Both the position numbers and the translations under genes were made by a program. The notes beneath the pieces were generated by a model. That model was not told the DNA's origin. It made no database searches and worked only from the letters and a program-made list of their open reading frames with translations. From the NCBI GenBank assembly GCA_029553955.1, contig JAKPJZ010000023.1, positions 1 to 44,418 of the forward strand: a stretch of DNA of 44,418 nt. Direction: 5' to 3'. The number at the start of each line of letters is the position of its first letter. The stretch's first letter is position 1. The DNA comes from Chloroflexota bacterium (GTDB lineage: Bacteria; Chloroflexota; Anaerolineae; SpSt-313). Of the stretch, positions 25,015-34,331 are shown piece by piece.

Positions 25015-27256
25015 AGCTGAACACGCTCCCCACCCCCACCGTGCTCTCGGCCCAGATGCGCCCGTCATGTGCCTCGACCAGCCGCCGCGTGATGTAGAGC
25101 CCCAGCCCCACCCCCTTGCGCCGCTCCTCGGCGGCTGCAGTGCGAAAGTAGCGCTGGAAGAGGCCTGGCAGATCCTCGGGTGCGATGCCCGGACCACGGT
25201 CGGCCACCGAGGTGATGACCTCGCGGCCCTCCTGGCGCGCGCTCACCGTCACCGGCGTGCCCGGTGCCGAGTACTTGAGCGCATTGGACCACAGGTTGGT
25301 CAGGATGCGCTCCAGGCGGGCGGGGTCGGCCGACACCGGTGGCAGGGTGGCGGGAATGTGCACCTGGATGCGCCCCGTCTCCAGGGTCGTCGCCAGGCGT
25401 GCCAGCAGGTCGAGTGCGAAGGTGCGCAGGTCCAATGGCCGGCGCTCCAGCTTGAGCTGGCCCGTCTCCGAGCGTGCCACGTCGACCAGGTCCTGGATCA
25501 TGGTGTTCATGCGCTGGGCGGTGGTGGCGATCGTCTCGGCGCTCGCCCGTTCGCGTTCCAGGCCTGCCTTGGCCAGGCGGCGCTCGCAGAGCTGCGCCTG
25601 ACCAAGGATCCCCGCCAGCGGGTTGCGCAGGTCGTGGGAGACGGCGCGCAGCGTGTCTTCGTGCTTCTCTCTCAGCTCGTGTTGGGCCGTAATGTCTGAC
25701 ATGGCCGCCACGGCCCCCAGGATGCTGCCATCGGGCGCGCGGATGGGCGCAGCGCTGACCGAAAGCCAGAACCGGGGCACCCCTGGGCGGTCGAGCGCCA
25801 TGACGACACTGCGCGTCGTCTCGCCGCGCAGCGCACGGGTCACCGGGTGCTCCTCCATGGGGAACGGCTGGCCGCCTTCGGTAGTCAGGCGCATCGCCGC
25901 GATGCGCTGCTCGTATCCGCCCTCCTGTCGCCGGGGCTCCATGCCGATCCCCGCCACGGCCGCGGGGTTGGCGCGCAGCACCTTGGCGTCGCGCCCAAAG
26001 ACGACGATGCCATCGGGGACCGAGGCCAGGATCGTGCCGACCTCTGCAGCTCTGAGCTGCGTTTCAGCAGCCAGCGCTTCCATGCGCTGGCGAGCCAGCA
26101 TCCACCTTGTGGTATCGTACCCCGTGCCCAGCACTGCCGCCTGGCCACCCGCGCCTGAGGGCAAGCGCGCAAAGCTGAAGGTGACATAGATCTCCTCCGG
26201 GGGCGCCCCAGGCCCGCGCCGCACCGTGAGCGGCATGTCCTCGACGCCATGCGATTCGCCCGTCTCGAACACCTGCCGCAGCAATGCCTCCAACCGGCTC
26301 GGAATCTCGGGCCACGACTCGCGCAGCGGCTTGCCGGGCACCAGCTTGCCGGGCAAGGTCGCCTCGCTGGTCGGGTTCGTCAGCTCGACCACCAGGTCGT
26401 GGCCGCGAAAGACCGTGATGCAGGCATGCACGTTGTCGACTATCGCTTGCAGCGTCGCCTTCTGCTGCGCCACTTGGCCCAGCAGTCGCGCGCGCTCCCC
26501 TTCTGCTCGCTTGCGTGCGGTGATGTCCTCGAAATAGCCGGCGGCGCCGCTGTCGGCGGGGTAGGCGCGCAGGCTGACCCAGGTGTCGGTCGGTTGGTAG
26601 TAGAACTCGGTGGCAAAGGCCTGTCTACGGGCCATGATCTCCTCGTAGGCCTGCTGCATCTGCGACCCCACGAACTCGGGGAAAACCTCCCACACCGAGC
26701 GGCCGATGATCTGGTCGCGATCCAGGCGCCAGATCTCGGTCGCCTTGCGGTTCACGTAGGTGAAGCGCCCTTGGGCGTCGAGCGCGAAGAAGGCATCGGT
26801 GATGCTCTCGAGGATGGTCACGATCCGCTGCGCCGCCCGCTCGGCCTCCGCGCGCGCCTGCTGCTCGCGCGCCAGCGCCTCCGCGCGTTCCTGCTCGGCC
26901 CGCTTGCGCGCAGTGATGTCGGTGCAGAGCAGCGCCAGGCCGTCGGACCAGGGTGAGACGTGCACCTCGAACCACATGCCCCGCGGTGGGTAGTAGGCTT
27001 CGAGCGCCATGGGCACCCGCTGCTCGGCCGCCTGCGCATACTGCTGGAGAAGATCGGGAGTAAAGGACTCTGCAAACGCCTCCCAGGTGGGCCGGCCGAT
27101 GAGCGCTTCTCGCGGGCGCTGCGAAAGGCGCTCGGCCGCCGCGTTGACGTAGGTCACTGTGCCCGCGCGGTCCAGAACGATCACCGCGTCGGTGATGCTG
27201 TCGAGGATAGCGGCAAGATGCTGTATGCTCTCCATGGCTGGCGCGGGACTCGGCAT
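24977..27256 (-). CDS. Soluble multi-PAS sensor histidine kinase
   Basis: 759 residues, no membrane helix. Four PAS-like domains (about 10-115, 140-255, 270-385, 405-520), then HisKA with H-box SHDLRNPL, N-box [18 protein letters not shown], and G boxes DRGPGIA and [18 protein letters not shown]. It probably senses a cytoplasmic cue such as redox or a ligand held by a PAS pocket. Start: ATG 27256 has GAGGGA 6 nt upstream; a longer frame to 27358 has none. Paralogue of the kinase at 18059. It converges with, and overlaps, the broken KaiC-like gene. Confidence 0.93.
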   Translation of the reverse strand: MPSPAPAMESIQHLAAILDSITDAVIVLDRAGTVTYVNAAAERLSQRPREALIGRPTWEAFAESFTPDLLQQYAQAAEQRVPMALEAYYPPRGMWFEVHVSPWSDGLALLCTDITARKRAEQERAEALAREQQARAEAERAAQRIVTILESITDAFFALDAQGRFTYVNRKATEIWRLDRDQIIGRSVWEVFPEFVGSQMQQAYEEIMARRQAFATEFYYQPTDTWVSLRAYPADSGAAGYFEDITARKRAEGERARLLGQVAQQKATLQAIVDNVHACITVFRGHDLVVELTNPTSEATLPGKLVPGKPLRESWPEIPSRLEALLRQVFETGESHGVEDMPLTVRRGPGAPPEEIYVTFSFARLPSGAGGQAAVLGTGYDTTRWMLARQRMEALAAETQLRAAEVGTILASVPDGIVVFGRDAKVLRANPAAVAGIGMEPRRQEGGYEQRIAAMRLTTEGGQPFPMEEHPVTRALRGETTRSVVMALDRPGVPRFWLSVSAAPIRAPDGSILGAVAAMSDITAQHELREKHEDTLRAVSHDLRNPLAGILGQAQLCERRLAKAGLERERASAETIATTAQRMNTMIQDLVDVARSETGQLKLERRPLDLRTFALDLLARLATTLETGRIQVHIPATLPPVSADPARLERILTNLWSNALKYSAPGTPVTVSARQEGREVITSVADRGPGIAPEDLPGLFQRYFRTAAAEERRKGVGLGLYITRRLVEAHDGRIWAESTVGVGSVFSFSLPIAEAERTA

Positions 27257-27387
27257 TCTGTCTCCCTCGCGCTGCAGTTTACCGCACTGCGCGCGCAGCA
27301 AGGCGTGGGCCATGGCCGTATGTAAGGTGGGCGAGCGTGACCTAGCCGGCAAGTCCACATCCCGCGCACCCCCACGCGCCGGATTCT

Positions 27388-27416
27388 TTGACTCTGGCCC
27401 CTGGAATCGCTACAAT
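27388..27416 (+). promoter_or_regulatory. Promoter of polA
   Basis: TTGACT, 17 nt, TACAAT, about 55 bp before the polA start. Confidence 0.8.
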
Positions 27417-27471
27417 AACCGGGGTTCCTGGCTGGCTCGACTGCGCCTGTCGGCCCTGGAAGGAGTGCGCC

Positions 27472-30400
27472 GTGCCCAAGGAAAAACTGATGCTCATCGA
27501 TGGCAATGCGCTGGTCCATCGCGCCTATCACGCGCTGCCGCCACTCACCGGGCCGTCGGGAGAGCCGACGAACGCGACGTTCGGCTTTACCTCGATGCTG
27601 CTCAAGGCGCTGAACGAGCTCAGGCCGACGCACGTCGTGGTGGCGTTCGACGTGGGGCGCACCTTCCGCCACGAGCGCTACGCCGAGTACAAGGCCAACC
27701 GCGCCAGGATGGACGAAGAGCTGGCGGTGCAGTTCGAAAGCGTGCGCCGCGTGGTCGATGCGCTGGGCATCGCCCGCTGCGGCGTGCCGGGCTACGAGGC
27801 CGATGACCTGCTGGGCACGCTGGCGCGGCAGGCCCACGAGCGCGGTATGGAGACGCTCATCGTCACCGGCGACTCGGACACGCTGCAGCTCGTGCGGCCC
27901 GACGTGCGCGTCCTGACCCCCGGCCGCACCTTTTCCGACACCAAGCTCTATGACGTGCAGGCGGTGGAGGAGCGCTACGGCCTGCGCCCCGAGCAGCTCA
28001 TCGACTACAAGGCGCTGGTCGGCGATAGCTCCGACAACGTGCCCGGCGTGCCCGGCATCGGCCAAAAGACGGCCACGCAGCTCTTGCAGCAGTTCGGCTC
28101 GATCGAAGGCATCTATGCGCACCTCGACGAGGTGCGCGGCGCGCGGACGCGGGCGGCGCTCGAGGAGCACCGTGCGCAGGTGCTGGAATCGCGCACGCTG
28201 GTCACCATCGTCACCGACGTGCCGCTGCCGGTCGACGTCGCGGTGGCGCAGTTCGGCGGCTATCAGCGCGACGACGTCATGGGGCTTTTCCGCGAGCTGG
28301 GCTTTCGCTCGCTGGTCGACCGCCTGCCGGCGCCCCGACCCCAACAAGTTGGGGGCTCCGGGGGAACGCCGCCGCCCCGGCCTCCCCAACTTGTTGGGGA
28401 GGCCGGGGAAGGAACGCCCCAACAAGTTGAAGGAACGCCCCAACAAGTTGGGGAGTCCGGGACGGGCGCGCAGCTCACGCTCTTCCCGGCGGCCGGGGCG
28501 GTGCCGGTCTTTGTGCAGGCCCACGGCGAGTACCAGGCGGTGCGCAGCGAGGCCGCGCTGGCGGCGCTGGTCGAGCGGTTGTGGGGCGCCGAGACGCTGG
28601 CCGTCGACGTAGAAACCACCGGCGTCGACGCCGTGCGCGCCGGGTTGGTGGGCATCGCCCTCTCCGACGCGCCCGGCCGCGGCTACTATGTGCCCATCGG
28701 CCATGACCCCGAAGCCGCCACTGGGGCAGGCTCTCTAGCTGGCGCCAGTGGGGCGGGCTTTCCAGCCCGCCTGCCTTCGGATGGAGCCGATGCCGCTGTT
28801 GGCGCAGGACGGGCGGGCTGGAAAGCCCGCCCCACTGGCTCTGAGGCCGGCACCTCTGTCTGCCAGGACGGCAGGACAGGCTGGAAAGCCTGTCCTACAG
28901 GCCAGGTCTCGCTCGAAGCGGCGCGGCGGCTGCTGGGGCCGCTGCTGGCCGCCGAGCGCCCGGCCAAGACGGCACACAACGCCAAATTCGACCTCACCGT
29001 CCTGGCGCAGCACGGCTTTGCGGTGGGCGGCCTCGAGTGGGATACGATGCTGGCGGCCTGGCTGGTGAACCCGGCGGGGCGCAACCTGGGCCTGAAGGGG
29101 CTGGCCTGGGAAAAGCTGGGCCTCGAGATGACCCCCATCGACGCCCTCATCGGCAAGGGCCGCGAGCAGATCACCATGGCCCAGGTGCCGGTGGAGCGCG
29201 TGGCGCCCTACGCCTCGGCCGATGTGGACATTACGCTGCGGCTGCGCGAGCTGCTGGCCGGCGAGCTGCAGGAGCGGGCGCAGGAGCGGCTCTTCCACGA
29301 GATCGAGATGCCGCTGGTGCCGGTGCTGGTCGACATGGAGCGGCGCGGCGTGGCGCTCGATGTGCGCGTGCTCGACGAGATGTCGCGCGACCTCTACCGG
29401 CGCCTGAGCGAGCTGGAGGGTGAGATCTATCGCGCCGCCGGGCACAGCTTCAACGTCAATTCGACGCAGCAACTGGGCGTGGTGCTCTACGACGAACTGG
29501 GCCTCAAGCCGCCGCGCCAGTCGTTGCGGCGCACGCAGAGCGGCCGCTCGACCGACGCCTCGGTGCTCGAGGCGCTGCGCGGCCGGCACGAGATCATCGC
29601 GCTGATCCAGGAGTACCGCCAGCTCATCAAGCTCAAGAACACCTATGTGGATGCCCTGCCGCTCCTGGTGAACCCGCGCACCGGCCGCGTGCACACCTCG
29701 TTCAACCAGACAGCGGTGGTCACCGGGCGGCTCTCGTCGAGCGACCCCAACCTGCAGAATATCCCCATCCGCACCGAGCTGGGGAGCCAGATCCGGCGCG
29801 CCTTTGTGGCCGGACCGGGGACGCTGCTCCTCGCGGCCGACTATTCGCAGGTGGAACTGCGCATCCTGGCGCACATGGCGGGCGATGAGGCCATGCTCGC
29901 CGCCTTTGGCCGGGGCGAGGATATCCACGCGCGCACCGCGGCGCTGATCCACGGCGTGTCGCTCGAAAGGGTCACGCCCGATATGCGCCGCGTGGCCAAG
30001 GCGATCAATTTCGGCCTGGTCTACGGCATGAGCGACTATGGCCTGGCCGCGCGCACCGAGCTCTCGCAGGAGGAAGCGGCGCACTTTATCCGCAGCTACT
30101 TTGCCCAGTTCCCGGCGGTGCAGACCTACCTCGAGGAGACCAAGCGCCAGGCGCGCGAGCAGGGCTATGTCGAGACCCTCTTCGGCCGGCGGCGCTACTT
30201 CCCCGAGCTGGCGCCGGGGAGCAAGGTGCCCATCGGCATGCGTCGCGCCGCCGAGCGCATGGCCATCAACATGCCCATCCAGGGCACGGCGGCCGATATC
30301 GTCAAGATCGCCATGGTCCGCCTGCACCGCGAGCTTGCCGCGCGTGGCCTGCGCGCGGGCATGACGCTGCAGGTGCACGACGAGCTGGTGCTCGAAGTGC

Positions 30401-30522
30401 CCGAAGACGAGCTGGCCGAGGTCCGGCCTTTGCTGCAGACGGTGATGGAAGGCGCCGCCGAGCTGCGCGCGCCGCTGCGCGTGGATATTGAAGTGGGCCA
30501 GAACTGGCTCGAGATGCGCTAG
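27472..30522 (+). CDS. polA: DNA polymerase I with repeat-derived inserts
   Basis: 1016 residues, longer than the usual 830-930. 5' nuclease domain (1-285: LIDGNALVHRAYHALPP, GYEADDLLGTLA, GDSSDNVPGVPGIG), 3'-5' exonuclease with intact metal sites (DVETTG, HNAKFD, YASADVD), polymerase motifs A (LAADYSQVELRIL), B (RRVAKAINFGLVYG) and C (QVHDELVLE). Repairs DNA and removes Okazaki primers. Two in-frame repeat blocks are present: about 289-328 in the linker (PQQVGG, PQLVGE, PQQVEG, PQQVGE) and about 415-480 inside the exonuclease fold (AGWKARPTG, TGWKACPTG). GTG start with GGAAGGAG upstream. Confidence 0.97.
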   Translation: MPKEKLMLIDGNALVHRAYHALPPLTGPSGEPTNATFGFTSMLLKALNELRPTHVVVAFDVGRTFRHERYAEYKANRARMDEELAVQFESVRRVVDALGIARCGVPGYEADDLLGTLARQAHERGMETLIVTGDSDTLQLVRPDVRVLTPGRTFSDTKLYDVQAVEERYGLRPEQLIDYKALVGDSSDNVPGVPGIGQKTATQLLQQFGSIEGIYAHLDEVRGARTRAALEEHRAQVLESRTLVTIVTDVPLPVDVAVAQFGGYQRDDVMGLFRELGFRSLVDRLPAPRPQQVGGSGGTPPPRPPQLVGEAGEGTPQQVEGTPQQVGESGTGAQLTLFPAAGAVPVFVQAHGEYQAVRSEAALAALVERLWGAETLAVDVETTGVDAVRAGLVGIALSDAPGRGYYVPIGHDPEAATGAGSLAGASGAGFPARLPSDGADAAVGAGRAGWKARPTGSEAGTSVCQDGRTGWKACPTGQVSLEAARRLLGPLLAAERPAKTAHNAKFDLTVLAQHGFAVGGLEWDTMLAAWLVNPAGRNLGLKGLAWEKLGLEMTPIDALIGKGREQITMAQVPVERVAPYASADVDITLRLRELLAGELQERAQERLFHEIEMPLVPVLVDMERRGVALDVRVLDEMSRDLYRRLSELEGEIYRAAGHSFNVNSTQQLGVVLYDELGLKPPRQSLRRTQSGRSTDASVLEALRGRHEIIALIQEYRQLIKLKNTYVDALPLLVNPRTGRVHTSFNQTAVVTGRLSSSDPNLQNIPIRTELGSQIRRAFVAGPGTLLLAADYSQVELRILAHMAGDEAMLAAFGRGEDIHARTAALIHGVSLERVTPDMRRVAKAINFGLVYGMSDYGLAARTELSQEEAAHFIRSYFAQFPAVQTYLEETKRQAREQGYVETLFGRRRYFPELAPGSKVPIGMRRAAERMAINMPIQGTAADIVKIAMVRLHRELAARGLRAGMTLQVHDELVLEVPEDELAEVRPLLQTVMEGAAELRAPLRVDIEVGQNWLEMR
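28339..28453. repeat. Four copies of a 16-bp near-palindrome inside polA
   Basis: CCCCAACAAGTTGGGG at 28339, 28438 and (truncated) 28417, and in reverse complement at 28384. They encode part of the inter-domain linker. Each unit is self-complementary apart from the central AA. Confidence 0.9.
28740..28912. repeat. GGCGGGCTGGAAAGCCCGCC repeats inside polA
   Basis: Three hairpin units (near 28753, 28808 and 28868), the first inverted, encoding AGWKARPTG-type peptides in the exonuclease domain. The same unit forms the tandem array at 35185-35364. Confidence 0.85.
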
Positions 30523-30530
30523 CCTGGGTA

Positions 30531-30602
30531 GGGGTTTCCAGGAGGTTATCCGGCGCTGCCCGCCCGCAGGCGGGCAGCGCCGGATAACCTCCTGGAAACC
30601 CC
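30531..30602. repeat. Palindrome P6 (34-bp arms, CGCA loop)
   Basis: Perfect arms beginning GGGGTTTCCAGGAGGTTATC, loop CGCA at 30565-30568. It starts 8 nt after the polA stop and ends 16 nt before the argS ATG, leaving room only for the ribosome site. No box. Confidence 0.95.
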
Positions 30603-30618
30603 AGGATTCGAGGATACG

Positions 30619-32304
30619 ATGAAGAGACTACTCAACGAAGATCTTGCCGATCGCCTGCGCCAGGCTATCGAGCGCGCACAGGCGGCCGGGGCGCTGCCCG
30701 CGTTCGACATCCCAGCCGTGCCGGTGGAGCGCCCCAAGCAGGCGGCGCACGGCGACTATGCCACGCCCATCGCCATGCAGCTCGCGCGGCTGGCGCGCCA
30801 GGCGCCCATCAAGATCGCCGAGACGCTCGTGCGCTATTTCGAGGCGCCCGATTACGTCGGTGGCGTGGAGGCGGCGGCGCCGGGCTATATCAACCTCTCG
30901 CTGAGCCCGCAGTGGCTGGCTGCGCAGGCCGACGCTATCCGCGCACAGGGCGAGGCCTTTGGCAGCGTGGACCTTGGCGCTGGCACCCGCCTGCAGGTCG
31001 AGTTCGTCAGCGCCAACCCCACCGGTCCGCTGCACACCGGTTCGGCGCGCAACGCCGTCTTGGGCGACACTGTGGCCAACGTGCTCGCCGCCGCCGGCTA
31101 TGATGTGGAGCGCGAGTACTATGTGAACGACGCCGGCAGCCGCATGCACGCCTTTTACACCAGCGTCTATGCGCGCTATGCGCAGGCGCTGGGCGCCGAC
31201 GAGCCGGTGCCCGAAGACGGCTACCTGGGCACCTATCTGATCGAGTGGGGGCGGCGCATCGCCGAAGAGGAGGGCGACCGCTACCTGCTCTTGCCGCGCG
31301 AAGACGCCATCCCGCTCATCGGCGAGCGCGGCCTGGCCATCGCGCTCGAGTCGATCCGCAGCGACCTGGCCGCGATGGGCGTGAGCTACAACCGTTGGTT
31401 CTCGGAGCGCACACTCTACGAGCCGGTGGCGCCTGCCCCATCGCTCTTCGACCGTGTGGTGGGCATCCTGCGCCGGGGCGGGTATGTGGAGGAGCGCGAG
31501 GGGGCGGTGTGGTTCAAGGCCACGGCGCTGGGCGGCGACAAGGATGAGGTCATCATCCGCTCCAACGGCCAGCCGGGCTATTTCGCCTCCGACATCGCCT
31601 ACCACTATGACAAGTTTGTGGTGCGCGGCTTTGACCGCGTCATCGACGTCTGGGGAGCCGACCACCAGGGGCACGTGCCGCGCATGAAGGCGCTGATGCG
31701 CGCCCTGGAGCTCGACCCCGAGCGGCTCGAGTTCATGATCTACCAGCTCGTCACGCTGCGCCGCGGCGGCGAGATTGTGCGCCTGTCAAAGCGCACCGGC
31801 GACATTATCACGCTGCGCGAGGTGCTCGACGAGATCGGCCCCGACGCGCTGCGCTTCTTCCTGCTGGCGCGCTCGGCCGACAGCCAGATGGACCTCGACC
31901 TGGAGCTGGCCGTCAAGCAGTCGGATGAGAACCCGGTCTACTATGTGCAGTATGCCCACGCGCGTATTGCCAGCATCCTGCGCCGCGCCGGCGACCTGCC
32001 CATCGAGGAGGGCGACGTCTCGCTGCTGGTGAGCGAGCCCGAGCAGAACCTGCTGCGCCAGTTGCTCAGGCTGCCCGAGGTGGTGCACCAGGCCGCCGCC
32101 GAGCGCGCGCCACACCACCTGACCTACTATGCCCAGGAGCTGGCCGGGGTCTTTCACGGCTTTTACCGCGATTGCCGCGTCGTCTCGTCGGACCCGGCCG
32201 ACCGCGAGATCACCCTGGCCCGGCTCAAGCTGGTCGATGCGGCGCGCATCGTCCTGGCGCGCACGCTACATCTCATGGGCATGAGCGCGCCCGAAACGAT
32301 GTAG
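30619..32304 (+). CDS. argS: Arginine-tRNA ligase
   Basis: 561 residues, normal length. N-terminal Arg-tRNA synthetase domain (about 1-95), class I core with EFVSANPTGPLHTGSARNA (the HIGH motif reads HTGS), DVWGADHQGHVPRMKA, the KMSKS-equivalent RLSKRTGD, and a C-terminal DALR anticodon domain ending RTLHLMGM. Joins arginine to tRNA-Arg, including the CCG species encoded at 2603. GAGGA stands before the ATG. There is no room for a promoter after polA except inside palindrome P6, so co-transcription with polA is likely. Confidence 0.96.
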   Translation: MKRLLNEDLADRLRQAIERAQAAGALPAFDIPAVPVERPKQAAHGDYATPIAMQLARLARQAPIKIAETLVRYFEAPDYVGGVEAAAPGYINLSLSPQWLAAQADAIRAQGEAFGSVDLGAGTRLQVEFVSANPTGPLHTGSARNAVLGDTVANVLAAAGYDVEREYYVNDAGSRMHAFYTSVYARYAQALGADEPVPEDGYLGTYLIEWGRRIAEEEGDRYLLLPREDAIPLIGERGLAIALESIRSDLAAMGVSYNRWFSERTLYEPVAPAPSLFDRVVGILRRGGYVEEREGAVWFKATALGGDKDEVIIRSNGQPGYFASDIAYHYDKFVVRGFDRVIDVWGADHQGHVPRMKALMRALELDPERLEFMIYQLVTLRRGGEIVRLSKRTGDIITLREVLDEIGPDALRFFLLARSADSQMDLDLELAVKQSDENPVYYVQYAHARIASILRRAGDLPIEEGDVSLLVSEPEQNLLRQLLRLPEVVHQAAAERAPHHLTYYAQELAGVFHGFYRDCRVVSSDPADREITLARLKLVDAARIVLARTLHLMGMSAPETM

Positions 32305-32429
32305 GGGCGCGAAAGCACACGAAAGGCCGCGAAAGACACGAAAGGGGCCAGAGCAGCCATCCCTTCGCGCTTTTCGCGGCCTTTCGCGTTCCTTTCGTGC
32401 CCCTTTCGCGATGTTTCGCGCCCTACATC
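32305..32429. repeat. GCGAAAG inverted repeat between convergent genes
   Basis: The ends are GTAGGGGCGCGAAAGC and TTTCGCGCCCTAC; the inside repeats CACGAAAGG and CGCGAAAG, then their complements. It fills the gap between argS and the ABC ATPase gene and may work as a two-way terminator. Confidence 0.65.
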
Positions 32430-33520
32430 AGGGGTTTGGCCTTTTCGATGTCGTGCGCCGGCGGGGCGCCGGGGTAGACCTTGACCTCGCCGCGCGGCAC
32501 GGCGACTCTGACGTGCTGTTCGCCCGAGCGCCGTGGGCAGTCGACGAGCAGCATCTCCTCGCCGACGGCGACATAATGGCGGTAGGTCGAGCCAACGAAA
32601 AAGGTCTCGACCAGGTCACCCTCAAAGACGACGGCGTCGGCCTCCTGCGGCGCCGCGCCGCCCTCGAGCAGGTGCGCCGAGTCGGCTTTGAAGACGACGG
32701 TCACCTCGCCGCCGGGCGCGGCCTCGGGGACCTGGCCGGTGACGCTGGCGCCGGCGACCGTCACGGCTTGCCCATTGGCGGCTACCTGGCCGGCCAACAC
32801 GTTGGTGACGCCCAGGAATTCGGCCACAAAGGCCGTCGTCGGCGCGCGGTAGATCTCTTCGGGGGTGCCCATCTGGCGCACCACGCCGGAGTCCATCACC
32901 ACCACCTGGTCGGCCATCGAGAGCGCCTCTTCCTGGTCGTGGGTCACATAGATGGTGGTGATGCCCACGCGGCGCTGCAGCCGGCGCACCTCCACGCGCA
33001 GGCGCTGGCGCACCTTGGCGTCGAGGTTGGAGAGCGGCTCGTCGAGCAGCAGCACCTTGGGGCGCACGACCAGGGCGCGGGCCAGGGCGATGCGCTGCTG
33101 CTGCCCGCCCGAGAGGGCCGTGGGCTTGCGCTCGAGGATATCGGGCGCCACCATCATCTCGACCATCTCCAGTACCTCGACCACGCGCTGCTTCACCTGG
33201 TCGCGCGGCGTGCCCTGCAGGCGCAGGCCATAGGCCACATTGTCAAAGATGCTCATGTGCGGCCACAGGGCATAGTTCTGAAAGACCATCGCCGTGCCGC
33301 GCTTCTGCGGCGGCAGGCTGGCCACGTCCTGCGAGCCAAAGTAGATCGACCCCGAGTCGGGCTCGAGGAAGCCGGCGATGCAGCGCAGCAGCGTCGTCTT
33401 GCCACAACCGGAAGGGCCCAGGATCGCCGTCAGGCCGCCATCCACGAACGACAGGTTGATGCTGCGCAGCGCTTCGACCTTGCCGTAACACTTGCGGAGG
33501 TTCTCGACCCTGACTTCCAT
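32423..33520 (-). CDS. ABC transporter ATP-binding protein (Pot/Fbp type)
   Basis: 365 residues. Walker A GPSGCGKT, Q-loop FQNYALWPHM, signature LSGGQQQR, Walker B VLLLDEPLSNLD, switch VTHD, then a TOBE domain with ETFFVGSTYRHYVAVG. Last gene of a second operon ordered binding protein, permease, permease, ATPase. It starts 4 bp after the permease stop. Paralogue of the ATPase at 3065-4150. Substrate not determinable. Confidence 0.93.
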   Translation of the reverse strand: MEVRVENLRKCYGKVEALRSINLSFVDGGLTAILGPSGCGKTTLLRCIAGFLEPDSGSIYFGSQDVASLPPQKRGTAMVFQNYALWPHMSIFDNVAYGLRLQGTPRDQVKQRVVEVLEMVEMMVAPDILERKPTALSGGQQQRIALARALVVRPKVLLLDEPLSNLDAKVRQRLRVEVRRLQRRVGITTIYVTHDQEEALSMADQVVVMDSGVVRQMGTPEEIYRAPTTAFVAEFLGVTNVLAGQVAANGQAVTVAGASVTGQVPEAAPGGEVTVVFKADSAHLLEGGAAPQEADAVVFEGDLVETFFVGSTYRHYVAVGEEMLLVDCPRRSGEQHVRVAVPRGEVKVYPGAPPAHDIEKAKPLM

Positions 33521-33524
33521 GTGC

Positions 33525-34322
33525 CTATATCCTCCCGAACGAAGACAGATACTCGGCCTTGAGATAGCGCTCCATGACCAGCAAGAGGACGATGCCCGGC
33601 ACCATGAGCAGGAGCGCGGTGATCGAGGCGACCGGCAGTTCGTAGCCCTGGCTGGCGTTGTACATAAAGACCGGCAACGTCAGCACAAACGGCGAGCCGA
33701 CCAGCAGCGTGCCTGTGAATTCGTCGAGCGAGTAGAGGAACACCAAGAGGCCGCTGGCGATGATCCCCGGAATGGCCAGCGGCAGCGACACGTTGAAGAA
33801 GGTGCGGATGCGCGAGGCCCCCAGGTTGATGGCCGCCTCTTCGAGGCTGACGGGGATGGATTTAAAGACGGCCGTCATTGTCCATACGGCGTAGACCAGC
33901 GCGCCCACCATCTGGATCAGGATCACGCCCGAGACCTTGGCGCCCATGTTCCAACGGTAGAGGTAGACCGTGGCATTGGCAAAGACGGGCAACTGCGGGA
34001 AGGCCTGCGGCAGCATAAAGATCAAGAGCACCAGGGCCTTGAACGGTACCTGGAAGCGGGCCAGCACGTAGCCGAGGGGCACGGTAAAGAGCAGCGAGAG
34101 CGCCGTCACCACCACGGCGATCAGCACGCCGACCTCGAGCGACTGCACCATGCGCCCCTGGAATACCTTGGCCCAGTAGAACCCGCCCACCTGCTGCGGC
34201 AGGAGGTGCGGCCAGTACCACTTTTCGGCGACCGACCAGATCACCAGGCTCGACAGCGGGCCAAAGATGACAAAGGCGGCAACTACGATGAGGATGATGC
34301 GCACAATTTGAATTCTCTTCAT
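33525..34322 (-). CDS. ABC transporter permease
   Basis: 265 residues, six membrane helices; EAA loop EEAAINLGASRIRTFFNVSL followed by PLAIPG. The N-terminal helix is IILIVVAAFVIFGPLSSLVI. Second permease of the operon, 9 bp after the first. Inner-membrane channel half of the transporter. Confidence 0.92.
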   Translation of the reverse strand: MKRIQIVRIILIVVAAFVIFGPLSSLVIWSVAEKWYWPHLLPQQVGGFYWAKVFQGRMVQSLEVGVLIAVVVTALSLLFTVPLGYVLARFQVPFKALVLLIFMLPQAFPQLPVFANATVYLYRWNMGAKVSGVILIQMVGALVYAVWTMTAVFKSIPVSLEEAAINLGASRIRTFFNVSLPLAIPGIIASGLLVFLYSLDEFTGTLLVGSPFVLTLPVFMYNASQGYELPVASITALLLMVPGIVLLLVMERYLKAEYLSSFGRI

Positions 34323-34331
34323 CTCATCATC

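Noticed and set aside
28339..28453. CRISPR array in polA
   Set aside because: Repeats are 16 bp, irregularly spaced, partly inverted and inside an open frame; no spacers or cas genes.
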